Source: Desulfovibrio sp. (GTDB taxonomy: Bacteria > Desulfobacterota > Desulfovibrionia > Desulfovibrionales > Desulfovibrionaceae). From it: DNA of 56,248 nucleotides. Within the stretch, counting starts at the first letter, position 1, and the number at the start of each line of letters is the position of its first letter. Position numbers and translations under genes: made by a program. This document shows, in pieces, positions 28,715-37,359 of this stretch. The stretch covers positions 1-56,248 of the forward strand of contig JAILPJ010000050.1 of the NCBI GenBank assembly GCA_024699605.1, in the 5' to 3' direction. The notes under the pieces are model-generated. The model searched no databases and was not told the origin of the DNA. It saw nothing but the letters and a program-made list of their open reading frames with translations.

Positions 28715-29887
28715 TTAGACGTGTGCTGCTGTTTTCAGATCCTTAACAGCGTCAATTTTTTCCCAGTTGAATTCGGGCAGTTCTCTCCCGAAATGGCCGT
28801 AGCAGGAAGTTTTTTGATAGATGGGGCGTTTCAGATCAAGACGCTTGCTAATAAAATAGGGGCGCAGATCAAAAACTTCTCGTACAGCTCGCGTCAAAGT
28901 CTCATCAGGGATCTCGCTGGTGCCGTCTGAAGAGACGAGCACGCTGACCGGTTCAGCTACGCCGATGCAGTAAGCAATCTGAACTTCGCAGACAGGTGCG
29001 AGTCCTGCTGCCACGACATTTTTGGCGATATAGCGTCCCATATATGCCCCTGAACGATCGACTTTCGATGGATCTTTCCCCGAGAAAGCTCCGCCGCCGT
29101 GGTGACCACTGCCGCCATAGGTGTCCTGGATAATTTTGCGTCCAGTCAGTCCGCAGTCACCCATGGGGCCGCCTACCACAAAACGACCGGTCGTATTGAT
29201 AAAAATTTTGCAGTCCTTTTCGTCGAAGAAGCCGGAATTTTCCAGGACAGGGAAGATAACTTCCTGTTTGACCGCTTGAATGATGTCGTCCTGGGAGACA
29301 GAAGGGGCATGCTGCGTAGAAACCACGATATCGTGAATGCGTACAGGCTTGCCGTCATGATATTCAAAAGACACCTGCGTTTTGCCGTCAGGGCGGAAGA
29401 AATCGACTATACCCTGCTTGCGAACGGCGGTCAGACGCTGAGAAAGCTGATGTGCCCAGTAGATGGGGGCTGGCATGAGTGTTGCCGTTTCTGAACAAGC
29501 ATAGCCAAACATCATACCTTGATCGCCGGCTCCTTGCTCTTCAGGTGTTTCACGTGAAACACCTTGGGCTATATCCGGAGACTGATGATCAATGGAGGAG
29601 ATAACAGCACACGTTTCAGCGTCAAATCCCATACTGGAATCGGTATAACCGATTTCACGGATGGTCTTACGGACAACAGAAGGAAGATCCGCATAGCCTT
29701 TTGTGCTGATTTCGCCGGCAATAACGGCCATACCAGTGGTGACGAGCGTTTCACAAGCTACATGGGCATCAGGATCCTGTTCCAGCAAGGTATCAAGAAC
29801 GGCATCGGAGATTTGATCGGCTACTTTGTCCGGATGCCCTTCTGTAACCGATTCTGATGTGAAAAAGTATTTCCCTTTGGGTAGCAT
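28715..29887 (-). CDS. metK: S-adenosylmethionine synthetase, with parS inside
   Basis: Makes SAM from ATP and methionine; 390 aa. Signatures: [32 protein letters not shown] (ATP/Met binding), and [19 protein letters not shown] (P-loop region). TAAGGAG, overlapping the panC stop, is its Shine-Dalgarno, so panC-metK is one operon. Between the conserved DIAQGV and EEQGAGDQG the sequence is SRETP, where E. coli has DRADPL. The codons for V-S-R-E-T are exactly GTTTCACGTGAAACA, the core of a perfect parS. An operator of SahR type lies before panC. Confidence 0.97.
   Translation of the reverse strand: MLPKGKYFFTSESVTEGHPDKVADQISDAVLDTLLEQDPDAHVACETLVTTGMAVIAGEISTKGYADLPSVVRKTIREIGYTDSSMGFDAETCAVISSIDHQSPDIAQGVSRETPEEQGAGDQGMMFGYACSETATLMPAPIYWAHQLSQRLTAVRKQGIVDFFRPDGKTQVSFEYHDGKPVRIHDIVVSTQHAPSVSQDDIIQAVKQEVIFPVLENSGFFDEKDCKIFINTTGRFVVGGPMGDCGLTGRKIIQDTYGGSGHHGGGAFSGKDPSKVDRSGAYMGRYIAKNVVAAGLAPVCEVQIAYCIGVAEPVSVLVSSDGTSEIPDETLTRAVREVFDLRPYFISKRLDLKRPIYQKTSCYGHFGRELPEFNWEKIDAVKDLKTAAHV
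29546..29561. other. parS centromere site 2, inside metK
   Basis: TGTTTCACGTGAAACA matches the consensus completely. The palindrome extends to 22 bp (29543-29564, AGGTG...CACCT). It is 14.2 kb from site 1 and within the metK coding frame. Confidence 0.95.
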
Positions 29888-29897
29888 TCACAACTCC

Positions 29898-30761
29898 TTA
29901 GGCCTGTGTGCCACAGGCAGTTAAGAGAATATTGTCGATAAGACGGGCCTTGCCAAGGCGTACAGCACAGGCCATAAGGGCCTCATTCTCAAGATATTCG
30001 ACGTTTTCCAGGCTACGAGGATCCACAATGGTTAAGTAATCAAGGCGGCCCAGAGGTATGTCCTTTGCCCATTTTTGCAAGACATGATTTTTGATTTTTT
30101 GCGCATGTCTCTCACCGCTTGCTACCAGGTTTTGGGCTGCACAGAGTCCAGCGTAGATAGCCGGTGCCTGGCGTCGCTCCTCGGTGGAGAGGTAGACATT
30201 GCGTGATGAGAGAGCCAGACCATCTCTTTCACGGACAGTTGCTCGCGTTTTGATACAGACAGGCACATTGAGATCTTCAGTCATTTTTTTCAAAATGGCC
30301 TGTTGCTGCCAGTCTTTTTCACCAAAAACCGCAAAGTCAGCCTGCGTTAGATTGAAAAGCTTCAGTACAACAGTACAGACACCCCGAAAGTGAATGGGTC
30401 GAGAAACACCACAGAGCACTTTTGCCATTTTCGGGACTTCGACCCACGTCGCATGATCCTGCGTAAACATATCCTGGGCATCAGGCAGAAAAAGCAGGTC
30501 ACAACCGTGAGACTCGGCTATACGGGCATCTCGTTCATGGTCCCTTGGATAATTCGCTAAGTCTTCCGTAGGCCCAAACTGGGTTGGATTGACAAAAAGA
30601 CTGACCACAAGTTTGTCGGCTAGGGTTCGACCGTACTGCATGAGGTCTTCATGCCCTGCGTGATAGTACCCCATAGTGGGTACAAGACAGATGCTCTGTC
30701 CTGCATTACGCCATGCGCGACATTGCGCCGACAGTTCGGCGGGATTTTTGATTATGTGCAT
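29898..30761 (-). CDS. panC: Pantothenate synthetase
   Basis: Joins pantoate and beta-alanine with ATP (CoA pathway). 287 aa. It has the nucleotidyltransferase motif VPTMGYYHAGHEDLM (H-x-G-H type), NPTQFGPTEDLANYPRD, FGEKDWQQ, and the KMSKS-like SSRNVYLS. ATG 30761 corresponds to the normal family start, yet no Shine-Dalgarno precedes it. A -10-like TATATC on the minus strand (30772-30767) would put the transcription start at about the ATG, so the mRNA may be leaderless. An operator-like repeat covers the same bases. It is co-transcribed with metK (10-bp gap). Confidence 0.95.
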   Translation of the reverse strand: MHIIKNPAELSAQCRAWRNAGQSICLVPTMGYYHAGHEDLMQYGRTLADKLVVSLFVNPTQFGPTEDLANYPRDHERDARIAESHGCDLLFLPDAQDMFTQDHATWVEVPKMAKVLCGVSRPIHFRGVCTVVLKLFNLTQADFAVFGEKDWQQQAILKKMTEDLNVPVCIKTRATVRERDGLALSSRNVYLSTEERRQAPAIYAGLCAAQNLVASGERHAQKIKNHVLQKWAKDIPLGRLDYLTIVDPRSLENVEYLENEALMACAVRLGKARLIDNILLTACGTQA

Positions 30762-30779
30762 ATCAAGATATAGTGATGT
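30760..30779. promoter_or_regulatory. Candidate SahR-type operator over the panC-metK start
   Basis: ATATCA-N8-TGATGT has the same half-sites and exactly the same spacing as ATATCA-N8-TGATAT at the sahR promoter (51518-51537), with one base difference. It overlaps the panC start codon and the inferred -10. Since metK is the SAM-synthesis gene, control by a SAM-cycle regulator is plausible. Confidence 0.5.
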
Positions 30780-30865
30780 AGTTGAGGTGAGCTAAATCTT
30801 TACCTGTAAAACAGGGCTTTGTAAAGAGCTAAGCGGCTTTGCTTGATGGCCTTTCAACGCAAAAA

Positions 30866-31384
30866 TTAGACAAAACGAATGTAGTCTGGCTTGCGAGCCT
30901 GTGCTTGCGAAAGATCGCCTTTGGGATAGCCCAGAGCACAGTGGCCAATACCTTCAAAATTGTCGCCAAGACCCCACTTTTGCAGGAGGCTTTGTCCTTC
31001 AGGGCAGGCGAATTCCTCCTTGGCACGATGAATCCAGCAACTGCCAAGGCCAAGAGCATGCGCTGCGAGCATGAGATTGCCCATGACCAGGCTGCCGTCG
31101 TAGAGATAGGTTGGGAAGGTTTTATCTGCCAAAACCACCATGATGCAGGGGGCGCCGTAGAAGGGGTCGCTGGTAACGCCGAGGAATCGGGCATTCATGG
31201 CTGAAATTTGATCTCGCGTGGCTTTGTCAGTTACGACAATAATGACTGGTGACTGCTTGCCACGGCCTGAAGCCGCATAGCTGCCTGCTTTGGCAATTTG
31301 TTCAAGTAGCGCTCTCTCCGGCATGGTTTCCTGATAGGCACGGCAGCTGCGACGCGCCTCTATGGCTGTAAGAATTTCGTTCAT
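30866..31384 (-). CDS. Nitroreductase-family flavoprotein
   Basis: 172 aa from ATG 31384, chosen because AGGAT lies 8 nt upstream; ATG 31393 is too close to it. It has the N-terminal FMN-binding EARRSCRAY, the KAGSYAASGRGKQSP phosphate-binding region, an ALGLGSCWIH segment, and C-terminal IGHCALGYPKGD. FMN-dependent NAD(P)H oxidoreductase activity is expected from the family, but the substrate cannot be told. It sits between the panC-metK operon and the terminator of rpsB-tsf. Confidence 0.87.
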   Translation of the reverse strand: MNEILTAIEARRSCRAYQETMPERALLEQIAKAGSYAASGRGKQSPVIIVVTDKATRDQISAMNARFLGVTSDPFYGAPCIMVVLADKTFPTYLYDGSLVMGNLMLAAHALGLGSCWIHRAKEEFACPEGQSLLQKWGLGDNFEGIGHCALGYPKGDLSQAQARKPDYIRFV

Positions 31385-31417
31385 AGGGGACATCCTAGGT
31401 TAGGGTGTGCAAAATGT

Positions 31418-31449
31418 AAAAAAAAGGGGGAAAGAAGCTTCTTTCCCCC
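31418..31449 (-). terminator. Terminator of rpsB-tsf
   Basis: A perfect 24-bp palindrome (31426-31449) with arms GGGGGAAAGAAG and CTTCTTTCCCCC. On the minus strand it is followed by a run of eight T (31425-31418). It ends the ribosomal transcript. Confidence 0.92.
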
Positions 31450-31476
31450 ACTTATATACCATTGATTGGAAACTGA

Positions 31477-32340
31477 CTATTCTTCGGCGGTCAGCTGAAT
31501 GCGGTTGTAGCCAAGCACGGTAATTGTGTCACCCAGAGCCTTGGCCGCTTCCTTGATGATTTCATTGACAGCTTTTTTATCGTCACGAATATAGGGTTGA
31601 TCCAAAAGGCAAACAGATTTCTTGAATTTTTGCACGGCACCATCGGCAATTTTGTTGACAATCTGCTCAGGTTTCCCTTCAGCCCGCGCTTTTTGAATGT
31701 ACACTTCGCGTTCGCGTTCAATAGCCTTGGGGTCAACGCCATCGGCATCGAGAGCCATAGGATTGCTGGCGGCAATCTGCATAGCCAATTCACGTAACAG
31801 TGTTTTGGTGGTCTCGCTGGCACAGTTTTCGGCTTTGCCAAGTTTTGCCCAGACCAGTACGCCAATTTTGCCGTTGGAGTGAATGTACTGACCGAGGGCT
31901 TCTTGATCAGAGGCTTTGGTGTGGCGAGCGAACGCACCAATTTTCATGTTCTCACCAACGGTCGCGATGAGCTGTTTGACCTCATCACCAAGAAGGGCTT
32001 CAAGAGCTGGAAGATCTTTGGGATCTTTGTCCAGGACCACTTGGGCGATTTTGTCAACTTCTGCCTGAAATTTATCGCCGCGGGCTACGAAGTCGGTTTC
32101 ACAGTAGAGCGAAGACAGAGCCGTGGTCTTGCCGTCAGCAGAGCTTTTGACACAAACCAGGCCTTCAGCTGTGGCCCGACCGGACTTGGTGGCCGCCTTG
32201 GCCATACCTTTTTGTCTAAGCCAGTCAACGGCTTTTTGCTCGTCACCATCAACAGCTACGAGCGCTTTTTTGCAGTCCATCATACCTGCGCCGGTTTTTT
32301 CGCGCAGGTCCTTGACCATTTGAGCTGTAATTGTCGCCAT
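31477..32340 (-). CDS. tsf: Elongation factor Ts
   Basis: GDP/GTP exchange factor for EF-Tu, 287 aa. It has the N-terminal UBA-like domain with LREKTGAGMMDCKKAL (about residues 11-26), the core motif LYCETDFVARGDKF (TDFV contacts EF-Tu), and the C-terminal coiled-coil region with KPEQIVNKIADG. It lies 31 bp downstream of rpsB as in most bacteria. The usual next genes (pyrH, frr) are absent; the transcript is terminated instead. Confidence 0.97.
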   Translation of the reverse strand: MATITAQMVKDLREKTGAGMMDCKKALVAVDGDEQKAVDWLRQKGMAKAATKSGRATAEGLVCVKSSADGKTTALSSLYCETDFVARGDKFQAEVDKIAQVVLDKDPKDLPALEALLGDEVKQLIATVGENMKIGAFARHTKASDQEALGQYIHSNGKIGVLVWAKLGKAENCASETTKTLLRELAMQIAASNPMALDADGVDPKAIEREREVYIQKARAEGKPEQIVNKIADGAVQKFKKSVCLLDQPYIRDDKKAVNEIIKEAAKALGDTITVLGYNRIQLTAEE

Positions 32341-32371
32341 AATGCACCTTTTTCAGACACAAGTTATGCTG

Positions 32372-33133
32372 CTACTGGGCAGCGTTTTCTTCTTTGCCTT
32401 CATTTTCCGCGGCTTTCTGCAATTGCTCTTCCGCATTGCCGCCGTCTTTGTTCATAGCCTCACCTTCGAGGCAGGCATCGGCAAAAGAACCAACAAAGAG
32501 CTTGATGGCGCGAATGGCGTCGTCATTGCCGGGAATGATGTAGTCGATGTTGTCGGGATCGCAGTTGGTGTCGGTAATGGCAACAATCGGAATGCCGAGC
32601 TTACGGCATTCACGCACCGCAATATCCTCGCGGTTGGGATCAATGATGAAGGCCAGCTGGGGAAGGCGTTCCATATTCTTGATACCGCCCAGTGTTTCCT
32701 CGAGCTTGTTTTTTTCGCGTTCACGCAGCAGGACTTCTTTTTTTTGATATTTGTTGATGCTGCCATCAGCAAACATGGCCTCAAGCTTCTTCAGACGTTC
32801 GATGCTCTTTTGAATGGTCACGAAGTTCGTCAGCGTTCCACCCATCCAGCGGTTGGATACATAGTACTGACCGCAACGGGTGGCTTCAGCCGCAATGGTT
32901 TCCTGAGCCTGACGTTTGGTGCCGATGAAGAGCACCTTGCCGCCTTTGGCTACCGTATCCACGATGGCATCGTAAGCCTTGCGGAAGAGGTGCACGGTCT
33001 GCTGGAGATCAATAATATGGATGCCGTTGCGGGCACCAAAAATAAAAGGACGCATTTTGGGATTCCAACGACGGGTCTGATGACCAAAATGCACGCCAGT
33101 CTCAAGCATCTGTTTCATTGTGACGTAGGCCAT
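32372..33133 (-). CDS. rpsB: 30S ribosomal protein S2
   Basis: 253 aa with [22 protein letters not shown] at the start (signature [15 protein letters not shown]), the FIGTKRQAQ segment, [10 protein letters not shown] and [25 protein letters not shown] ([10 protein letters not shown]). The C-terminus has a 20-residue acidic tail. AAGGAG precedes the ATG. A leader of nearly 200 nt with an attenuator-like hairpin separates it from its promoter. S2 autoregulates rpsB-tsf in E. coli; whether it does so here is not known. Confidence 0.98.
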   Translation of the reverse strand: MAYVTMKQMLETGVHFGHQTRRWNPKMRPFIFGARNGIHIIDLQQTVHLFRKAYDAIVDTVAKGGKVLFIGTKRQAQETIAAEATRCGQYYVSNRWMGGTLTNFVTIQKSIERLKKLEAMFADGSINKYQKKEVLLREREKNKLEETLGGIKNMERLPQLAFIIDPNREDIAVRECRKLGIPIVAITDTNCDPDNIDYIIPGNDDAIRAIKLFVGSFADACLEGEAMNKDGGNAEEQLQKAAENEGKEENAAQ

Positions 33134-33362
33134 GAAAACTCCTTAAGGGTTCAACCGCCATCTCGCGTATGTCCCGTACGGGGCAGGATTGACTTTCATG
33201 AATCACCCGAAAAAGCGAGATGTGTGAAATGAATGTGATCCTCACGAATGTGAGCAAAAAAGGGCAAAGCCCTGAACCGTTTCCCGCAAAGCGCAGGCTA
33301 GCGCCTGGCTAGAACAAACCGGGAAAGAGAGGTTATATAGATCCTTTTCGTCCAAATGGCAA
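33134..33362 (-). promoter_or_regulatory. rpsB promoter and structured leader
   Basis: On the minus strand: -35 TTGCCA (33362-33357), 17-bp spacer, -10 TATATA (33339-33334). In the leader, AGGGC-TTT-GCCCT followed by T6 (33273-33255) has the form of a small intrinsic terminator. Right after it comes CTCAC-ATTC-GTGAG (33254-33241). GGTTCA just upstream of the terminator-like stem could pair with TGAACC near the ribosome site. The rest up to 33565 shows no other feature. Confidence 0.5.
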
Positions 33363-33565
33363 GATTTGCGTGCGCAAAATTTGCGCAGAATGAACAGCAG
33401 GCTGAGCTGAGGACCAGTATATACAGCGATTTTGACAAAAAACTGAGAAATGTCTAATGGTAAGATTTTCAATGAATACTTGTATTTGGCCTCCATCCGT
33501 CATTGATTGCTTTTTGGATATTTTTGCACGGAACATCCAGTTATACCTTTTGCAAGGATCGGTTT

Positions 33566-36493
33566 ATGAGCACTCCGGCATTTACCCTGCTTGAGACGCG
33601 CGAACTCAGTGAAGTCGGCGGAACAGTAAGTCTGTATGAACATACGGTGACCAAGGCACAGCTACTCTCCGTGGAAAATAGCGATGAAAACAAGTGCTTT
33701 GGGGTGACCTTCAGGACACCACCCGCAGATTCCACCGGTGTTGCACATATCATGGAGCATTCCGTGCTTTGCGGTTCTGAGAAGTATCCCGTGAAAGAAC
33801 CCTTTGTGGAATTACTCAAGGGATCATTGCAGACATTTCTTAACGCCTTCACCTTCCCCGACAAAACGTGCTATCCTGTGGCCAGTGCCAATCTTCAAGA
33901 TTTTTATAATCTTATTGATGTTTATCTCGATGCCGTTTTTCATCCGAGCATCAGCGAAGACATTTTTCGTCAGGAAGGCTGGCATATCGACGCGCAGAGT
34001 CTGGATGGGCCATGGACTTTTAAGGGTGTGGTCTTCAATGAAATGAAGGGCGCCTATTCCTCTCCAGATTCGGTTCTCGCCGAACAAAGCCAACAGGCTC
34101 TTTTTCCCGACACCCTCTACAGCCTTGATTCAGGCGGCGATCCTGAGCGTATTCCCGATCTCACCTATCAAGCGTTCAGAGATTTTCACACTCGCTACTA
34201 TCATCCATCCAATGCTCGCTTTTTCTTCTGGGGTGATGATCCTGCGGAAAAACGTCTGGAAATTTTGGAAAAGGTGCTTGCAGGCTATGCGTTTAAAGCC
34301 GTGGATTCGGCTATCCCTCTGCAGATTCCTTTTTCTCTGCCGAGACAGCGTGAAGTTGCCTACGCAGCGGGCGACGGCCGTGATAAGGCGATGTTCACCG
34401 TCAACTGGCTGCTCGGAGAACGGGGCGATGTGCATGAAGCCCTGCAGATGGAGATGCTTGATCATATTCTGGCAGGCATGCCTGGTAGTCCCTTGCAGCG
34501 CGCCCTGATCTGTTCAGGGCTCGGTGAAGACACCACAGGTTGCGGTCTTGAGACAGATCTGCGGCAAATGTATTATTCAACAGGACTCAAGGGTATCCGT
34601 CGTGAAGACATTCCGCGGGCAGAGACCTTGATTTTTGATACGCTGCAGGACCTTGTGGATCATGGCATTCCAAACAGTACGGTGTTGGCTGCCGTCAATA
34701 CCGTTGAGTTCGATTATCGTGAGCGCAATACCGGCCGTTTCCCCAGAGGTTTGGCCGCTATGATTCAGGCCCTCTCCACATGGCTCTACGATGGCGACCC
34801 TTTTGCCGCGCTAGCCTTTGAAGGCCCTCTGGCGGCCATTAAAGAACGTCTTGGCCGTGGTGAAAAGCTTTTTGAAGAACTGATTGAGTCACGATTCTTA
34901 AAAAATACCCACCGTGCCACGGTGATTCTTTTGCCTGATCGCGATCTCGGAGCGAGACTTGAAAAGAATGAGGCCGAGCGTCTTTTGCGTATCCAGCAGG
35001 CACGGGATGAAAATGGCCGCAAGCACTTTCTGGCTGAAACTGAACGTCTGGCGAAAGCCCAGACCACGCCTGATACTCTGGAGGCTTTAGCCACGATTCC
35101 GGCGCTGACCGTTGCGGATTTACCTAAACGCAATGCGCTTATTCCACAAAAAGCCGAGCAAAAGGATTTCCTTTTTCTTGCCCATGAACAGCCAACTGTG
35201 GGCATCGCCTACACAACACTGCTCCTGCCACTTTGGCGTGTCCCAGACCGACTGGTACCGCTCTTGCCGCTTTTTTTGCGTACCCTCACAGAGATCGGCA
35301 CAGAAAAACACGATTATATTGCCCTTGGCGATTGCATCGCAGCGAATACCGGTGGCGTAAGCGGCGGCATGACCGTGGGGACAACCTTTGGTACGCAATC
35401 GTTCTTTGGCTATTTTGCTCTTGGTGGCAAGGCTGTCTATGAGAAAGTCGAGGATCTGTTTGCGCTGTTCGAGGAAATTCTCTTTGAGCCGCTGCGCGAC
35501 AGGCGTGTTGCGGCTGAACGAATTGGTCAGATTCTGCTTGAGATGCGATCCGGCATGGAACAGTACCTGCAATCAGCGGGGCATGCGGCTGTCTCTACAC
35601 GTCTGGCGGCCCGCTACAGCATTCAAGGGGCTTTGGCTGAACGTACAGGGGGCATTAGCTATCTGTCCTCCTTGAAAGAATATTTAGCGGCTTTTGGTAA
35701 CAATCCCGACACGTTGCTCGACGATCTTGAAATCATACGGAACGCTATCATGGCCAGTCAGGATGCCATTGTTAGCTGCACGGCCGAAGACGCTATTCTT
35801 GGTAAGGTGCAGGGTCTTGCATCTTCCTTGATTCGGCGTTTGCCAGAAGTTGAGGGCAAGCAAGCCATCAACTTTTCTTCACTTGAACATCTGCCGCAGG
35901 CCGAAGCCTTGATCATGCCCTCGCGTGTCAACTATGTGGGTAAGAGCGTCAATCTTTATCAAGCTGGTTGGACGTACCACGGTTCGGCCAGTGTTATCCT
36001 GCGCTATTTGAAAATGGGCTATCTCTGGGAAAACGTGCGGGTTTGCGGCGGAGCCTACGGTGCGTTCTGCTCTCTTGATCGCTGCCGAGGGACTCTGACC
36101 TGTGCCTCTTACAGGGATCCCAATACGCAAAAGACCTTTGAATCCTTCGACAATATGGCCCACTATCTTGCTCATTTTACCCCCAGTGCAACGCAACTGA
36201 CGCAGGCTATTGTGGGGGCTGTGGGAGATCTCGACTGCTATCGACTGCCCAGTGCCCGTGGCGCTGTGGCGTTAGCACGCAGGCTGAGCAAAGACAGTGA
36301 AGAGCAGCGGCAAAAAATGCGTGAGGAGATGCTGGCTACCGAACCTAGGCATTTCAGAGAGTTTGCTGACGTTCTGGCTCTGCTCAAGGATGGGGCCAGC
36401 TGTCTCTTGGGTGGTGAGGAGGCTAAAGCCTTTGCCGAAAACCACGGTTTTACTGTGGTCAATGTTCTTTCTGACGATCAGGGGCTTGCTTGA
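33566..36493 (+). CDS. M16C-family zinc metalloprotease (PreP/presequence-protease-like)
   Basis: 975 aa. The inverted zinc motif HIMEH (H61, E64, H65) with the distal Glu region EMKGAYSSPDS marks the catalytic M16 domain. Three further M16-fold domains follow, with the M16C-associated region in the middle. Total size and order match eukaryotic and bacterial PreP, which degrades short peptides in a closed chamber. ATG 33566 follows AAGGA; an upstream extension of the frame to 33503 lacks support. No signal peptide is visible, so cytoplasmic peptide turnover is inferred. Its stop overlaps the start of the sulfotransferase gene. Confidence 0.92.
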   Translation: MSTPAFTLLETRELSEVGGTVSLYEHTVTKAQLLSVENSDENKCFGVTFRTPPADSTGVAHIMEHSVLCGSEKYPVKEPFVELLKGSLQTFLNAFTFPDKTCYPVASANLQDFYNLIDVYLDAVFHPSISEDIFRQEGWHIDAQSLDGPWTFKGVVFNEMKGAYSSPDSVLAEQSQQALFPDTLYSLDSGGDPERIPDLTYQAFRDFHTRYYHPSNARFFFWGDDPAEKRLEILEKVLAGYAFKAVDSAIPLQIPFSLPRQREVAYAAGDGRDKAMFTVNWLLGERGDVHEALQMEMLDHILAGMPGSPLQRALICSGLGEDTTGCGLETDLRQMYYSTGLKGIRREDIPRAETLIFDTLQDLVDHGIPNSTVLAAVNTVEFDYRERNTGRFPRGLAAMIQALSTWLYDGDPFAALAFEGPLAAIKERLGRGEKLFEELIESRFLKNTHRATVILLPDRDLGARLEKNEAERLLRIQQARDENGRKHFLAETERLAKAQTTPDTLEALATIPALTVADLPKRNALIPQKAEQKDFLFLAHEQPTVGIAYTTLLLPLWRVPDRLVPLLPLFLRTLTEIGTEKHDYIALGDCIAANTGGVSGGMTVGTTFGTQSFFGYFALGGKAVYEKVEDLFALFEEILFEPLRDRRVAAERIGQILLEMRSGMEQYLQSAGHAAVSTRLAARYSIQGALAERTGGISYLSSLKEYLAAFGNNPDTLLDDLEIIRNAIMASQDAIVSCTAEDAILGKVQGLASSLIRRLPEVEGKQAINFSSLEHLPQAEALIMPSRVNYVGKSVNLYQAGWTYHGSASVILRYLKMGYLWENVRVCGGAYGAFCSLDRCRGTLTCASYRDPNTQKTFESFDNMAHYLAHFTPSATQLTQAIVGAVGDLDCYRLPSARGAVALARRLSKDSEEQRQKMREEMLATEPRHFREFADVLALLKDGASCLLGGEEAKAFAENHGFTVVNVLSDDQGLA

Positions 36494-37299
36494 AGCCCTG
36501 GTCGCGTTTGATCCTGGTGTTGGGAATGCACAGAAGCGGAACCAGCACTTTGACGCGTGCCCTGCCTGTCTTTGGTGTAGATATAGGCAGACAGCATCTG
36601 GCGCGGGCAGACAATCCACGCGGTTTTTTTGAGCATCCGCAATTTGTGGCGATCAACGAGCGAATTTTGTCGGCTTTTGGCGCTGACTGGAAAAGTTTCA
36701 AGACCTTGCCCATGCCGCACTTTTCTTCTCTTTTGGCTGGTGAGACAGGGCTTATGGCTCGCGCTTTTCTTCAGAACTATTGCCCACAAGATTCGCTCAG
36801 AGGACTCAAAGATCCCAGAGCTTCACGGCTTTTGCCTTTTTGGCGACCGCTTTGTGCCGCCCTGAATATTTCGCTGACTATCCTTGTGCTTTTGCGTAAT
36901 CCCGCAAACGTCGCGCATTCTTTGGCGAAGAGGGATGGCCTTGCGTATCCCTGGGCTTGCGCCTTGTGGAAGCAATATGTCTGTGAAGCGTTGCTTTACA
37001 GTCATACCTTGCCCAGGCTGCTCGTTTCCTACGAACAGCTTATAGAACGTCCACGCTCTGAACTGATGCGAGTGGCCCGCTTTCTGGGGCAACCCTTTCA
37101 TGAACAGGCCTATCAAACCTTTGCAGAAAATTTCCTGGATCCGGCTTTGTGTCATCACCGCGAGAAAAAAATAGGCAGTGATCCTTGTCAGCTGCTTTAT
37201 GCCCGTCTTCTGCCTTTGACAGAAGGGTTGGAGCACCATCAGCTGGATAGCCCCCGCTTCCAGCGTGCCCTTTTTTCCGCTCTGGAAGAGCGTGTCTAA
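36490..37299 (+). CDS. Sulfotransferase-family protein (TTG start)
   Basis: 269 aa. The N-terminal P-loop-like GMHRSGTSTLTRAL (about residues 12-25) is the 5'-phosphosulfate loop of PAPS-dependent sulfotransferases. LLRNPANVAHSLAKRDG (about 133-149) fits the 3'-phosphate-binding motif. The acceptor is unknown; cell-surface glycans are common substrates of such bacterial proteins. The start is TTG within TTGA, overlapping the stop of the protease gene by 4 bp, so translational coupling is likely. The next gene is a DHH phosphoesterase of the type that can hydrolyse pAp, the by-product of PAPS use. Confidence 0.82.
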   Translation: MKPWSRLILVLGMHRSGTSTLTRALPVFGVDIGRQHLARADNPRGFFEHPQFVAINERILSAFGADWKSFKTLPMPHFSSLLAGETGLMARAFLQNYCPQDSLRGLKDPRASRLLPFWRPLCAALNISLTILVLLRNPANVAHSLAKRDGLAYPWACALWKQYVCEALLYSHTLPRLLVSYEQLIERPRSELMRVARFLGQPFHEQAYQTFAENFLDPALCHHREKKIGSDPCQLLYARLLPLTEGLEHHQLDSPRFQRALFSALEERV

Positions 37300-37359
37300 G
37301 GTGCCGGGAGCCAAGATGTTGTTTTTCCGCGTTACTGCCTATTGCTCCAAGGAATAGCT

